DNA of 18,516 bases from Monoraphidium neglectum. Its lineage: Eukaryota > Chlorophyta > Chlorophyceae > Sphaeropleales > Selenastraceae. Made by a program: the position numbers and the translations under genes. Positions 9,618 through 18,516 of this stretch are shown here, piece after piece. Where the stretch lies: the NCBI RefSeq assembly GCF_000611645.1, contig NW_014012933.1:2459-20974 (forward strand). Reading direction: 5' to 3'. Below the pieces are notes generated by a model. The model did no database searches. It was given only the letters and a program-made list of their open reading frames with translations, and was not told the DNA's origin. The first letter of the stretch is position 1. Each line of letters starts with the position of its first letter.

Positions 9618-10118
9618 ACACTGTCAACAAATCAGTGCAGTGCGTGGCGAAGCGCGCAGGCGCTGATGATGCCGTACTCAGGATTGACATTGAGCGCAGT
9701 CACTGGGGAACATGCGCGCGCGCGCGCAGCGTGCGACGTCTGGAAATGTCGGAGGTGTGCTTTGCTGTGTGGGGTCCGTTGCTGGCCCACCGCAAACGTT
9801 CAACCTCCCAGGCTTGATTTCGTTTCCTGTCTCCTTGAGAAACAACACACCATTTCTGCATTGCTTGGTGGGAACTGATCATTCCTTGCATTGCACCGAC
9901 CATTGGCATGAGTTCACAATTGGGGTGTGTGTGGTGGTGTTGGCATCTGCACGCCCCAGTCGGCCGGGTACGGAAGATGAAAAGCTGTGTGTGTTTTGAA
10001 CCGATGCACGTCCCATGTTGGGGCGGCAGGAGCTGCAACTTCGCATGATTTTCAGGGCACGATGTTGGTGTGCCTGGACATTTTTTGCACCTGGTTGTCT
10101 TGACGACGCCACACGATG

Positions 10119-10123
10119 TGTAA
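10119..10123 (+). terminator. Candidate TGTAA poly(A) signal, VASt gene (distal)
   Basis: TGTAA within GATGTGTAAACC, about 590 nt after the stop codon. This may be the main site if the transcript has a typical longer algal 3' UTR. Confidence 0.35.
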
Positions 10124-11253
10124 ACCAGTCGTGTCTGTCAGGCCCATGCAGCATTTCTTGCATCCTTGATGGCAGCAACGGGCCCATTCATGGGGCAGGG
10201 GTGTGACAAGGCCAACAGTGCAGGCTGCGCAAAGCGGCCATGTCAGCCACAGAAGTGCTATAACAAAACGGCAGGCCAGCAAATGCAGAGCGTTATATAT
10301 GCCAAGCATCAGGGCAAGCTGTCTTGCTTGAAGCCACGAATGTAGAAAGAAGAGAGTGGCTGCAGCTGCATTGCATAAATCAAGATCACAAGCTGAAACA
10401 ACAACCAGTGCCACGCCCAACAACCTGCGCAACATCTACAGGCTGGGCATGCCTTGGAGCACGCGGCAGTGATGATGGTGAAGCATATCCCCCTGGTCCA
10501 GGTGGCGGCGGCCCCTCTTGCCGGGCAATCACAGGCGGCCACGGGCGTGCGCACACGCAGCTCGCGTGCTGCGCTGCTCTGTGCGCCTAAATCTGTCTGA
10601 CAGGCTGGACCCCTCTGTGTGCCGACAACGCTGTGTGGAATTGTTGAAACACATCAGGCTTTACTGTGACGCCATACCCTTTATACATCCCATCACGCAA
10701 ACTTGACCCATCCGCATGTGCAGATCGTCACGCGTCACCCGCCGAAAGCGCCAACTCAGCCGGCACAGGTCGCCGGGGACAGCAATCGTGTAGCACAAAG
10801 TATATGTACATTCCACGATGGGTACATGCAAGTTGAGCTGCTGCCCGTCCACCTCGCGACGCGGCCAGGTGCGGTGCGGCGGCACAAACATAGAGCGTGT
10901 TTGCAAACAAAGCACATCCGATGTCCTGCAGAACCGACAGCATGAAATGCTATGGACAGCGCCACAGGGCGCGGAGAACATCAAACAAAATGCAATTGAG
11001 GCATGCTAGTATGTGACAAGCCTGCAGAGAACGTTTTCGCCGCATGAAGTGAGCATCAAACGGCTGGCCTGGGGTTCCACCGCTCGCTGCCGCGGACCCC
11101 TCCCCGCCCTTGGCTTTGCGCGACCCCGATTCCTGTCCAGCCCTTGCCGTGTGCTGTGACGTGTGTGCGTATCCTCCATCGGGCGGTTGTTTATTTGCTG
11201 CACAGCACCTCATGTGAGAGCCCGGACAGGCGCCGGTGAACATCGTCAGTTGC

Positions 11254-12630
11254 CTAGTGCTTTGGGGCAGCGGGCGCAGGGTTGGCAGCAGCAGGGGCCT
11301 CTGCCTCGGGCTCAAACGCAGGAGCCGCCGCTGAGGCTCCCGCAGCAGGCGCAGCGCCCTTGGCTACGTGGCAGTTATGAGGGGGACGAGGGGTGAGAGT
11401 GGGCAAATTGTGAGCGTGGAGCTGAGGGGGCTAACGCAGGGTCCACATTTATAGCAGCTGCACAGTCTGATTTTTGCGCGCATGATACCCTCGTGATGTC
11501 AGCTGCGGCTGGCTGGCGCATTGGCTGCCAAGCAAGACGTCGGAGTGGGACTCAGTGTTACGAAGCAAGCAACGCCCGCGTTCCGAACGTGGCCAGCACC
11601 CACCAAAGGGAGCAAGCTGGGGTCGCCATTCCAGCAGCAGGGCAAGGCACCAACATCGAGACCGGCAGCACCAGGCGGCAGCGCAGCAAGCAAGGGACCA
11701 AGGGGGTCAGTTGGAGCAGAGGGTCATGTTTGAAGCCGCTGAAAGGATATGCATATATGGCTGCACCTGCGACAGCAGGGACGGTGCGGGTCACACCCCT
11801 TGCAGCCATGCTTCGTATCACAAGCGGCACCGTCGCGTGTGTGTGCCCACTATGACCTCCGTCTAAATCTGCGCAGCAGGCGCATGCCAATTGTTGACTC
11901 CGTGGCGCGCATGGAAGCCCCCAGCTCCCGTGGCCCACCTTGCCGGCAGGGCCGTATCCGGGTTTGAAGTGAATTATCGTGGGCGTGGGGGCGGCACCGG
12001 GGGTCCCTTGAAGCACGGTTGGGCCCTTGACCCATTCACCGCCCTGGATTTCCACCTTGCCCGGCACAGTTTTGGGGAGGGAGCCTTTGCCGTGCGCGAT
12101 GTACGTGGTGGTGCCGACGACGTTCACGCTGCCTTGGGTGAAGCTGCCGCCGCCAGTCGTGAAGGAGAAACCGGGGATTGTCTTGGTGCCAAGAGAAACC
12201 CCCGCGTACCCCTCGCCAAAGCCGATGGGGTTGATGGTCCTGGTCTCCGCGGGCTGAGCAGGCTGGGCTGGCAGGCCGAGCGCGCCCTTCCCAATGATGT
12301 CTTTTGCAAGCAGCGCCCTGCGGCCGGCAAAGCGGACGGGCGTCGGCCTGCGTGCCATGACGCGCGGGTGCATGGCGGGGTGCCGGGCAGGTGAGCACGT
12401 GCGGTGGTGGGGCTGAGGTGCATGGTGGGGCTGGCATTGCACGCAATGCACAATCTACATTAAATTTAGGTGACTTCAGAAGCCGGGACCCATTGCATTG
12501 GGCAGTGGCGCCCTGTGCCTGCACCGTCGTTTCTCTGTCAAGGTACCGTACGCAGGCAACATGCCCAACCCCACCTGGCAGCCCCGCAGCCGGCCAGAAG
12601 AACCACGAGCAGAATTATTGTTAATTTCAT
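11254..12630 (-). CDS. Small secreted protein, cluster member A (unknown family)
   Basis: Three exons: 12630-12575, 12347-11939 and 11358-11254 (TAG), giving 189 aa. Exon 1 encodes a signal peptide, MKLTIILLVVLLAGCGAA; the next codon (Arg) is split by the intron (AG|G), and signal peptidase cleavage is likely after GAA or close by. The mature part starts RPTPVRF and contains IGKGALG, then a Gly/Thr/Val/Ser-rich probable beta region (TTGGGSFTQGSVNVVGTTTY, VEIQGGEWVKGPTV), a Pro/Gly tail (FKPGYGPAGK) and an Ala/Pro-rich C-terminus ending APKH. There is no Cys after the signal peptide. It aligns with the next gene (14025-14635) along its length. Exon 3 is the uncertain part: the chosen acceptor is AAG at 11361-11359; a TAG five bases upstream would shift frame. 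Family and function unknown; extracellular or cell wall location is inferred. Confidence 0.72.
12433..12455. repeat. Palindromic short repeat, copy 1
   Basis: GGCATTGCA, one base, then GCAATGCACAATC. It lies in intron 1 of cluster gene A and matches copy 2 at 13131-13155 except for the spacer. Confidence 0.6.
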
Positions 12631-12736
12631 GGCTGATTGAGCTCAGTGGCGCGCGGGCACTCGTTCCAATGGCTCTGCTCAGCGCCCGATCCTGAAACGG
12701 CCGGTGACAACAGGTGCAAAGCCGTCACAGATTGAA

Positions 12737-12755
12737 AGCTGAGAATTATTCAGCT
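12737..12755 (-). promoter_or_regulatory. AT-rich inverted repeat upstream of cluster gene A
   Basis: AGCTGA - GAATTAT - TCAGCT lies about 110-125 nt before the gene A ATG. AT-rich candidates occur at a similar distance before genes B and C, so this may be part of the core promoter. Weak evidence. Confidence 0.25.
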
Positions 12756-13130
12756 ATGAAAGGCGCACTCGCTCGCAATTCCACACAAGCAGTCCAGGAT
12801 CAACCGTGTCGTAACTGAGGTGACTCGGCGTCAACCGTCGCTGCAGTATGCCCTCAAAATAAAATAAATACGTCATAACGCTGCCTTCACTCTGCAAGGC
12901 GTTTGCAAAGCATGACCTGGTCCGCATCTAACCGCACTCGGTAGTTGTGTGCCCGTGCAACAGCTCTGCAGGTTCCTACCTTGCGCACTGGCGCGTGTGC
13001 TAACATAAGTTCGGGCAGACTATGTGTCAAACTCACAGCACCTAACGCATACCCACAGCATGCGCCCTGTGTGCAATAACGGCATCATGGACGCTCAGCG
13101 CCACATGCAGGAGCACCTCATAGGCGGCAT

Positions 13131-13155
13131 GGCATTGCATTTGCAATGCACAATC
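13131..13155. repeat. Palindromic short repeat, copy 2
   Basis: GCATTGCA TT TGCAATGC is a perfect inverted repeat (13132-13149). It is followed by the same ACAATC tail as copy 1, about 700 bp away. Confidence 0.6.
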
Positions 13156-13250
13156 CATTGCATCATCCTGAAAAATACACCTGCTGCACCACTGTATCAG
13201 AAACCCTTGATTTTGCAGTGACGTTTTTGAAACGATGGACTGTCACACAG

Positions 13251-13260
13251 TTACATTACA
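13251..13260 (-). terminator. Candidate tandem TGTAA poly(A) signals (distal), cluster gene B
   Basis: The minus strand reads TGTAATGTAA. This is about 770 nt past the gene B stop codon, an alternative to the nearer site at 13730-13734. Confidence 0.3.
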
Positions 13261-13729
13261 AGTCGCGCTCGCTCGTCCACACCGCCCGGGATCAAGTCAG
13301 CATTCAAGTCCTTCTTGTCAGTTGCACCCAGAACGCCTCTGTGCGACAAGGACCTGGGACACGTGCTCGCTGGTAGCTAAGACAGTGATTTACATGGATT
13401 TTAACATGATGCTGAACCAATCGTTGCCAGAGCAGTGCCAGCAAGCTCAGAGCAGTGATCGCGATACATTCAAGAGCCCCACCACGCGCATGCGCTGGGG
13501 AGCAGCATCTGAGCCCCCATATGACTGTGTCAAACGTGCCATGCATGCGTAGAAGTGTTTTGCACTGGCGGCTGCCATTCACAGGAATGGGTGCTACAGC
13601 CAACGATGGCACACAGGCAGGTTGGCCATTTGGTAACACCCGGTCGCAAAACCCTCGGCGAAAACAAGTGTATACTCGATGGGAACGGCGCCGCAGTGGT
13701 GCCTGCCAACACAGCGTTCAAGTGGTTAC

Positions 13730-13734
13730 TTACA
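13730..13734 (-). terminator. Candidate TGTAA poly(A) signal (proximal), cluster gene B
   Basis: The minus strand reads TGTAAGTAACC, about 290 nt after the gene B stop codon, a usual distance for green-algal transcripts. Confidence 0.4.
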
Positions 13735-14024
13735 CGGGCCGGCGCTGAGGCCAATTCGTTCCAGGGCCTATGGCGGGACAATGCCGACTCAGAACCCCGG
13801 CACCCACCATGCATGTCGCTGTGTGCATGTCCCTCGACTGTGTGAGCTTCAGATCAGGCCCTCGTGCCAGCAGGCGGTCCGTCGCATCCCCTTGAGGCAT
13901 GCGCCAAGCTATTCAGCAATGAGTCATGGGTGCACTGCTGCGCCTCTGCCTGGCCGCCGGCCCACGCCGTGCGCCCGGCGCGTGCGCCTGCACGCACGCG
14001 CACGTCGCGCAGCAGGGCAGCGCT

Positions 14025-14635
14025 TCAGCGCCCGCCGACCTTGTCGACTGGACCGGCGACGGACGCGACGTCCAGGGTGGTTGTGGGGGCCTTGGTGACC
14101 GACAGCATGGGCTGCGTGAAGGTGCGCCCCTGCACGGCGACCTGGGGGGCCTTGCCGGTCCCCCCCTTCAAGACCAGGACGCTCCCGCCGCTGACGCCGC
14201 CGCCGCCAAAGGAGATGACGGCGGCAGGCGGGTAGGGCTCGGTGCTGCCCTTGCCGGGGAAGAAGTCGGTGCCGAGCAGCACGCGGCCCTCTGGGGTTGG
14301 CCTGTGGGAGCAGAGGGGTGGGTGGGTTCTGGGTGTCACGGTGGTGGTGACAACGGTGGGCGGAGCAGGTGGGCGCCAGGTGGAGCAGCTTAACAGCGCC
14401 AAATCGTGGTGAATTCTGGCGGCGGCGGAGTGAAAGCTATGGAAGCAGCACAATGCACGCAGGTGCTCGCGCTGCACGGGACGCAATGCCACACGTCATG
14501 ATGCCACGCAAGTGCGCCAGTGATGCTGACGCTTGCTAGTGTGTGAGATGACCCTGGCAACGCCTGGCCGCACCTGGCAGCCTCGCAGCTGGCCAGAAGG
14601 ACCAAGACGGCCAGAAATACGGCAGCCTTCATCAT
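14025..14635 (-). CDS. Small secreted protein, cluster member B (paralog of A)
   Basis: Two exons: 14635-14574 and 14301-14025 (TGA), giving 112 aa. Exon 1 encodes MMKAAVFLAVLVLLASCEAA, a clean signal peptide; the intron is phase 2, splitting the Arg codon. The acceptor CTCCCACAG is strong. The mature protein starts RPTPEGRVLLGTDFFPGKG and continues with a Gly-rich turn (SFGGGGVSGGS), VLVLKGGTGKAPQVAVQG and SVTKAPTTTLDVASV, ending GPVDKVGGR. It has no Cys after the signal peptide. Matches to gene A: RPTP, GR.LL, GKG, GGG, GSV.V, V.(I/V)QG, AP.(P/T)T and GP..KV. The last 32 nt of the signal exon plus donor match gene A at 29 positions. It lacks the Ala/Pro exon 3 of gene A: the equivalent donor reads AAG|GTCGGC, and translation continues four codons to a stop. 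Function unknown. Confidence 0.78.
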
Positions 14636-16199
14636 GGGTGGGACAACGTGTGGATATCGAGATGAGGTTGAACGGGTATGTTCCCGGCCAACTTGGAGCT
14701 GCAGGTGGTAGCAATGCGCGTGTGTCAATTAGCTGTAGTGAATACTTAAAACCAACATCAATCACTGAAGATTTTATGGGATCCGCCGGCAGAGAGCAGT
14801 GACAGTGTTCGGGTGACACCCAACGAACGTCTCAACGTCCGCGATGCTGCCACTTCTGTCACGCAATGCGCTTATCTCAAATCGCCTCTGGTACATGTCA
14901 AAGTTTCACCGTCGGGGAGTTGGCAATAGAGTCTCACCAGCGAGGTTCCCCCCTTCAACAGCTGGGGGGAACAGCTGCAGCAGTGGTAGCTTGCCACCTG
15001 CTGAACCACGATGGCGCCTCAGCGGGGAGGCACACGCTCCTTCGAGCTTTGTCAATGCGAATAAAGTGGCCGAGGACAAGGAAAGGAGCCCCTGGCTGAT
15101 TGCGTGGCGGGAGTGTGGCTAGAGGATGGGCTTGGGGCAGCTAAGCCGCGTCGCAGCACGATCTCGGCTTTGAGGGGGGCCACATGCACTGCCCCGGTTG
15201 TCGCTGCGGAGCACGCAAGGACCCAGCCCAGTCTGATGTCCGCATGCCGCTTGACATGGCTGCCCGTGCTTTGACAAACAAGCAATCAACGGGCGCAAGG
15301 TGGCGTGCTCGAAACCGCCGCGCGCTGCGGGTGTTTGTAGACAGTGTATAGTGCAGCGCAGGCCATATTACTCAGCAGCAGTCACACACTGGGATGAACG
15401 CACGGGCGGTGCATCAGGAAGGGCGTCCGTGCATGCAGGGTTGAGATGGGCGGGGCTCTCATGAGAGGGGTGCACCTCATGGCCGCGGGCACTGCGGGCG
15501 TACAGTCAGCTCACGCCCACAGCGTTGAGGTTTTGAACGTGCTTCACGGTTTCTTCCATGCTCAAAATTAGGAAAGCGCGCAGATGTGGCGCACAAGGAT
15601 CCACAGTACCAAGTGGTTGGATTTCCTTCAGTAGATGCAAGCAGGTGGTGATTCAGGAATACAAGTCTTGTTGGCGGATGCATCCCTCATGCGAGACATC
15701 CCACTGCCACATGTCTGGGGGCTGCTTGGCGTGTAGGCAGCGCCATAACGGGTACAAACCAGCACACATGGCAAGGCAAACAGCCGGTGGTGATCAATCG
15801 ATGCAGCTCGAAATTGAACTCAAAAACTAAATTGAGTGGCCACTGAATCAATCAAGCCCAGTCAGTAGCTTCTCAAGCAGAGGTGCAGCGTGCGCCCCTC
15901 TTGTCGGTGACCGCAACAGCAGCGCAAGCAAACTCGCTCATTGCAGTGCAAAAACAGCAGAGACGCTGGCGCGCCTACTGCTGGGGTGTGCCTCACTCAC
16001 GCTCCCCAAAACTTTCAAGCCCAGAACGGGTTTGCCATTTCGACAAGCCCCGACCACTGCGACACGGCAGCGTACCTGCGGGCTCTTCGAGTCCTGCATG
16101 CAACATCCGCAGGCACTCAGATGCAGTGCACATGTTATGCTCTCCCCTCCCACTAGCGCCGCACACGAGCTGTCGCGCTGCACCGTCCAATCCACGCCG
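14636..16199. other. Spacer between cluster genes B and C
   Basis: This is the promoter side of gene B and the 3' side of gene C. Open frames at 14533-14802, 15477-15683 and 15558-15830 have near-random third positions and no domain. No minus-strand TGTAA was seen close to the gene C stop codon. No repeat element or RNA gene was recognised. Confidence 0.5.
14741..14752 (-). promoter_or_regulatory. TATA-like AT-rich element upstream of cluster gene B
   Basis: The minus strand reads GTTTTAAGTATT, 106-117 nt before the ATG. Compare a TTTAAG/ATATAC stretch before gene C. Candidate only. Confidence 0.3.
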
Positions 16200-16425
16200 T
16201 CAGCCCTTCTGCAAGCCAGAGAACGGCCAGAACAATATCGGCAGTACCGGCTGCTTCTCGCCCTGCAGTGCCTGCTGGGCCGGGGCTCCAGGTCCCGCCG
16301 CGGACGCCGCGCCGCCTGCAATCTGCTGGGCGATGGGCTCAGCCACAAATGGCGTCAACAGGTCGATCATGCTGACCGGGTCGACAGCACCCCGCTGGTT
16401 CGCGGCAGGCCGATTGGCCCCCTGC

Positions 16426-16470
<45 letters not shown>

Positions 16471-17216
16471 CGCTCAGCTTGCGGCGGTGCCGCCGCGCTG
16501 GGGACAGTTGTGGGGGCAGCCGTATAGGGGAACAGGACGGGCTGCATTGCCAGGGGCCGAGGGAGGCTGCTGTCAGGCTTGGGTCCCTCACCCTGCGGGA
16601 GTGCAGGTTGGATGGGGGGCAGCCAGAGATCTGTGGGCGTGCAGATACAGGTATTAACACCTTCAGCGGGCCTGTGCCGCCCCTGCTGCAGCTTGCCACC
16701 AGCAGGGCTTGCGAGGCATTGAAGCCTTCAGACATGAATTTCAAAGCAGCGCGCGGACAGGCACGTGGGGCCAGCCTGCAGGCATGCGCGGGAGCGTTGC
16801 CACCCCACCGAGGCCACCCCACCTGGGGAAATGCAAGCTGCGGCTTGGCGACGACGTTTCCGTTTTTGTCGTACAGGATGAACGAGTCCACCAGCCTGCC
16901 TTCCCAAGCCCACAAGGACTCCTTGCTGGACCTGGTCAGGGAGATGGGGCGCCCGTACTTATCGTAGAAGACCGTTCCGCTGCGCACGGGCGGCGGGGTC
17001 CTGAGACGGACGGCCGATTCATCACCAAAGGGCCTGTGCGGGGTTTGGGGGATCAGAATAAGATGTTTCGTGACGAAATAGGCCCACGCACACCCCATGG
17101 GGCGCTGCGTGTCCGCGGTCGTAGCACTCTACAATGCTCGGGAGCCATTCTCACCTGCACGCCGCCTGCCTTGCCATGAACATGAGTCCCAATAAGATCC
17201 ATTTGCCAGCAACCAT
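16200..17216 (-). CDS. Small secreted protein with poly-Gln tract, cluster member C
   Basis: Three exons: 17216-17155, 17033-16823 and 16592-16200 (TGA), giving 221 aa. Exon 1 encodes MVAGKWILLGLMFMARQAAC, a short and somewhat atypical signal peptide. As in genes A and B, the intron is phase 2 after AG and the next residues are Arg-Pro (RPFGDES). Exon 2 encodes a compact charged/aromatic region: SGTVFYDKYGRPISLTR, LWAWEGRLVDSFILYDKNGN and VAKPQLAFPQ. Exon 3 is Pro-rich, has 16 Gln in a row (about residues 133-148), then VSMIDLLTPFVAEPIAQQIA and a hydrophobic end (VLPILFWPFSGLQKG). It has no Cys after the signal peptide. An alternative splice (donor at 16808-16807, acceptor CCCACAG at 16634-16633) would keep frame and insert VGWPRWDLWLPPIQPALPQ. 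The family is not recognised; its relation to A and B rests on gene architecture, order and strand, not on clear sequence identity. Confidence 0.7.
16422..16469 (-). repeat. CAG repeat encoding 16 Gln in cluster gene C
   Basis: Sixteen Gln codons (CAG with one CAA), coding strand minus, in exon 3. Confidence 0.95.
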
Positions 17217-17650
17217 CGTCGATGGGTGCAGCAGGATCCGCTGCCCACGCGGCAGACCTGTATCGGCCAGCGATTGTTTGTGGCTGCAGCTGCGACCGTA
17301 GTGGCCGGTTTAACGGAATGGGATGCGGTATATCGGCCTTAAATCGAAATTAAATGTAGCCACGAAACTTGGGTTCCTCCTGGTGGACCCAAGTGCCTGT
17401 CTGAAATGACGAAACCACCCACTGCTGGTGCGCACGTGCGATATTCACGAGCCAGAGCCATGCACTACGAGGCACCGCGCGATGACAACCTGAAGTGGAG
17501 AGACGTTGTCACGGAAGCCCCTGGCTCGCACAATCAGCGCACACGTGCGGCGAGCCGAAACGCGGCCGATGGGACTGATGGTGAGCTGGCAGCCCCCGGC
17601 GCCCTGGCGCTCTAGCCCACTCTGGGCAGGGTTTAGGCGGCAGCGCAATT
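17217..17650. other. Upstream region of cluster gene C
   Basis: Less GC-rich than the flanks. Short open frames here (17406-17615 plus, 17445-17648 minus) have no domain or codon bias. It holds the presumed promoter of gene C. Confidence 0.5.
17328..17345 (-). promoter_or_regulatory. TATA-like elements upstream of cluster gene C
   Basis: The minus strand reads GATTTAAGGCCGATATAC, 112-129 nt before the ATG. TTTAAG also occurs in the element before gene B. Candidate only. Confidence 0.3.
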
Positions 17651-18516
17651 GATACGATTACAACACAATGTGAAATTCTTTCTTGTGCACCCACATGCTC
17701 ATGCCTGAGGCGGGGGTCCCTGGCGCGGCGCTCATCATCAACAGATGAACGCTCAAGGTAAGGGCTGAGGCGCGTCGCCGTGCAGGCGGTGACATGCGAC
17801 GGCTGCCGCGCTCGAATCGGGGCCACCAATATGTCGGTTGACCTGTTGGGCAAGGCAACATGCATTCACGGAGCCGCGGGCGTGTTGCTGCGGAAGCACA
17901 GGAGGGGAGGCGAGGCTGGGCACACAGGTTGAACAGCACAAGGGGGGCGGGGCGGGGCTGGCGCTGGCCCGAGGGCCCGCGCCTGAAAGCAGGGGGCCGG
18001 CGCGGCCGGCGGCGGGGCCCCTGCGGCACGGCGCGCAGGCGGGGCTGGCAGTTTTGAGGGTTGGGGGCGGGATATCGGCGGATGCTTGTGCCGGGGCAAG
18101 CGGCGGGGGCGCGCTGCGAGCTGTCGGAGGTTGAGAGGGTGTCCAGGGCGCAAAGGGTCCGGGTTGAGATGGGCAGCAGATAGCAGGGGCCCGCGCGCCC
18201 GCGGCGGCGGGCTGCGCCGGCTGCCTGTAATTGTCATCAGCTCCTCGCGCGCGCGCGCGCATGCGGCGCGGCGGCTCAAATGTGTATGCATATCGTGTAC
18301 GGGTGTGTGATGAGCGAGTGTATGTGCAGTTTCCTGGACGCGCAGCATGACACGGGCTGGAGCCCGCGCGCGTGTGTTGGGGATGGGGAGCGGGCAGCAG
18401 GCGGCGGCGGCGGCGCGGGTGTGCCGCGGGCGGCGGGCTGGAGGCCCCGTGCTGCGATGCGGCCAGCAGATGGCGCAGGCCAGCCCCGCCAGCAGGCGAC
18501 GCCCGGGGACTGGCGG
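17651..18516. other. Very GC-rich stretch; possible Pro/Ala-rich coding exon on the minus strand
   Basis: GC content rises sharply here and several frames stay open, so an open frame alone means little. The best candidate is a minus frame spanning 18262-17753. It has a possible acceptor (ATTACAG|G at 18226-18225) and a possible donor (CAACAG|GTCAAC near 17844), and encodes a Pro/Ala/Ser-rich low-complexity segment (e.g. PFAPWTPSQPPTARSAPPPL). No domain, start exon or stop exon could be placed. A plus-strand ATG near 18456 opens to the right edge and could equally be a first exon. Confidence 0.2.

Larger units (their letters stand above)
9531..11253. other. Convergent 3' spacer between the VASt gene and the secreted-protein cluster
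   Basis: Two genes point into this 1.7-kb stretch, so most of it should be 3' UTR plus spacer. It is less GC-rich than the exons. Short open frames (e.g. 10052-10435 and 10309-10554, minus) have no domain and no GC3 bias. A GC alternating run lies near 9715-9725. No mobile element or RNA gene was recognised. Confidence 0.5.
12631..14024. other. Spacer between cluster genes A and B
   Basis: This contains the promoter of gene A at its left end and the 3' region of gene B at its right end. Open frames here (for example 13455-13748 and 13530-13814) have mixed third codon positions and no domain. Possible TGTAA signals for gene B are present on the minus strand. No transposon or RNA gene was recognised. 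Confidence 0.5.

Noticed and set aside
10052..10554. Hydrophobic minus-strand open frames suggesting a membrane protein
   Set aside because: They have no codon bias, overlap each other in different frames, and lie between convergent gene ends where 3' UTR is expected.
17805..17825. CTCGAATCGGGG resembling a tRNA T-arm
   Set aside because: The arms do not pair and no anticodon or acceptor stem is present nearby.
1..18516. Prokaryotic-type features (operons, CRISPR, Shine-Dalgarno sites) and transposase genes
   Set aside because: All convincing genes are intron-split and eukaryotic; no regularly spaced repeats with spacers and no transposase or reverse transcriptase motifs were recognised.

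Overview
The window looks like nuclear DNA from a GC-rich green alga (core Chlorophyta; species not determinable). Evidence: short GT-AG introns interrupt every convincing gene; real exons end almost every codon in G or C while spacers are less biased; TGTAA-type poly(A) candidates occur; CA and CAG microsatellites sit in introns and coding exons; and two proteins belong to families well known in Viridiplantae (a plastid-type BFN/UVR protein and a VASt lipid-transfer protein). There are no operons, CRISPR arrays, rRNAs or recognisable tRNAs. All exon models are hand-built from splice consensus, phase agreement and protein sense, with no transcript support.

Layout. (1) 137-627, minus: 5' end of an unrecognised N-terminally anchored membrane protein, cut by the left edge. 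(2) 628-2515: spacer and presumed 3' UTR with no convincing gene but a nested hairpin at 775-820. (3) 2516-5121, minus: a six-exon BBD-type bifunctional nuclease (BFN/DUF151 domain plus UVR motifs) with a plastid-transit-like N-terminus. (4) 5122-6344: divergent promoter spacer. (5) 6345-9530, plus: a six-exon VASt protein with a 12-residue repeat array, a Q/E-rich segment and a C-terminal tail anchor. (6) 9531-11253: convergent 3' spacer. (7) 11254-17216, minus: three consecutive small secreted-protein genes (189, 112 and 221 aa). (8) 17217-18516: upstream region of the last gene, then a very GC-rich stretch with an uncertain Pro/Ala-rich open frame.

The most novel element is the three-gene secreted cluster. 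All three genes begin with a tiny signal-peptide exon that ends in phase 2 after AG, so the first mature codon (Arg) is split by the intron and followed by Pro. Mature parts are Cys-free and match no family I know. The first two are clear paralogs along their length; the third shares the architecture but little sequence. This looks like a locally duplicated, fast-diverging secreted or cell-wall family. The BBD and VASt genes appear to be independent housekeeping or regulatory genes with no evident link to it.
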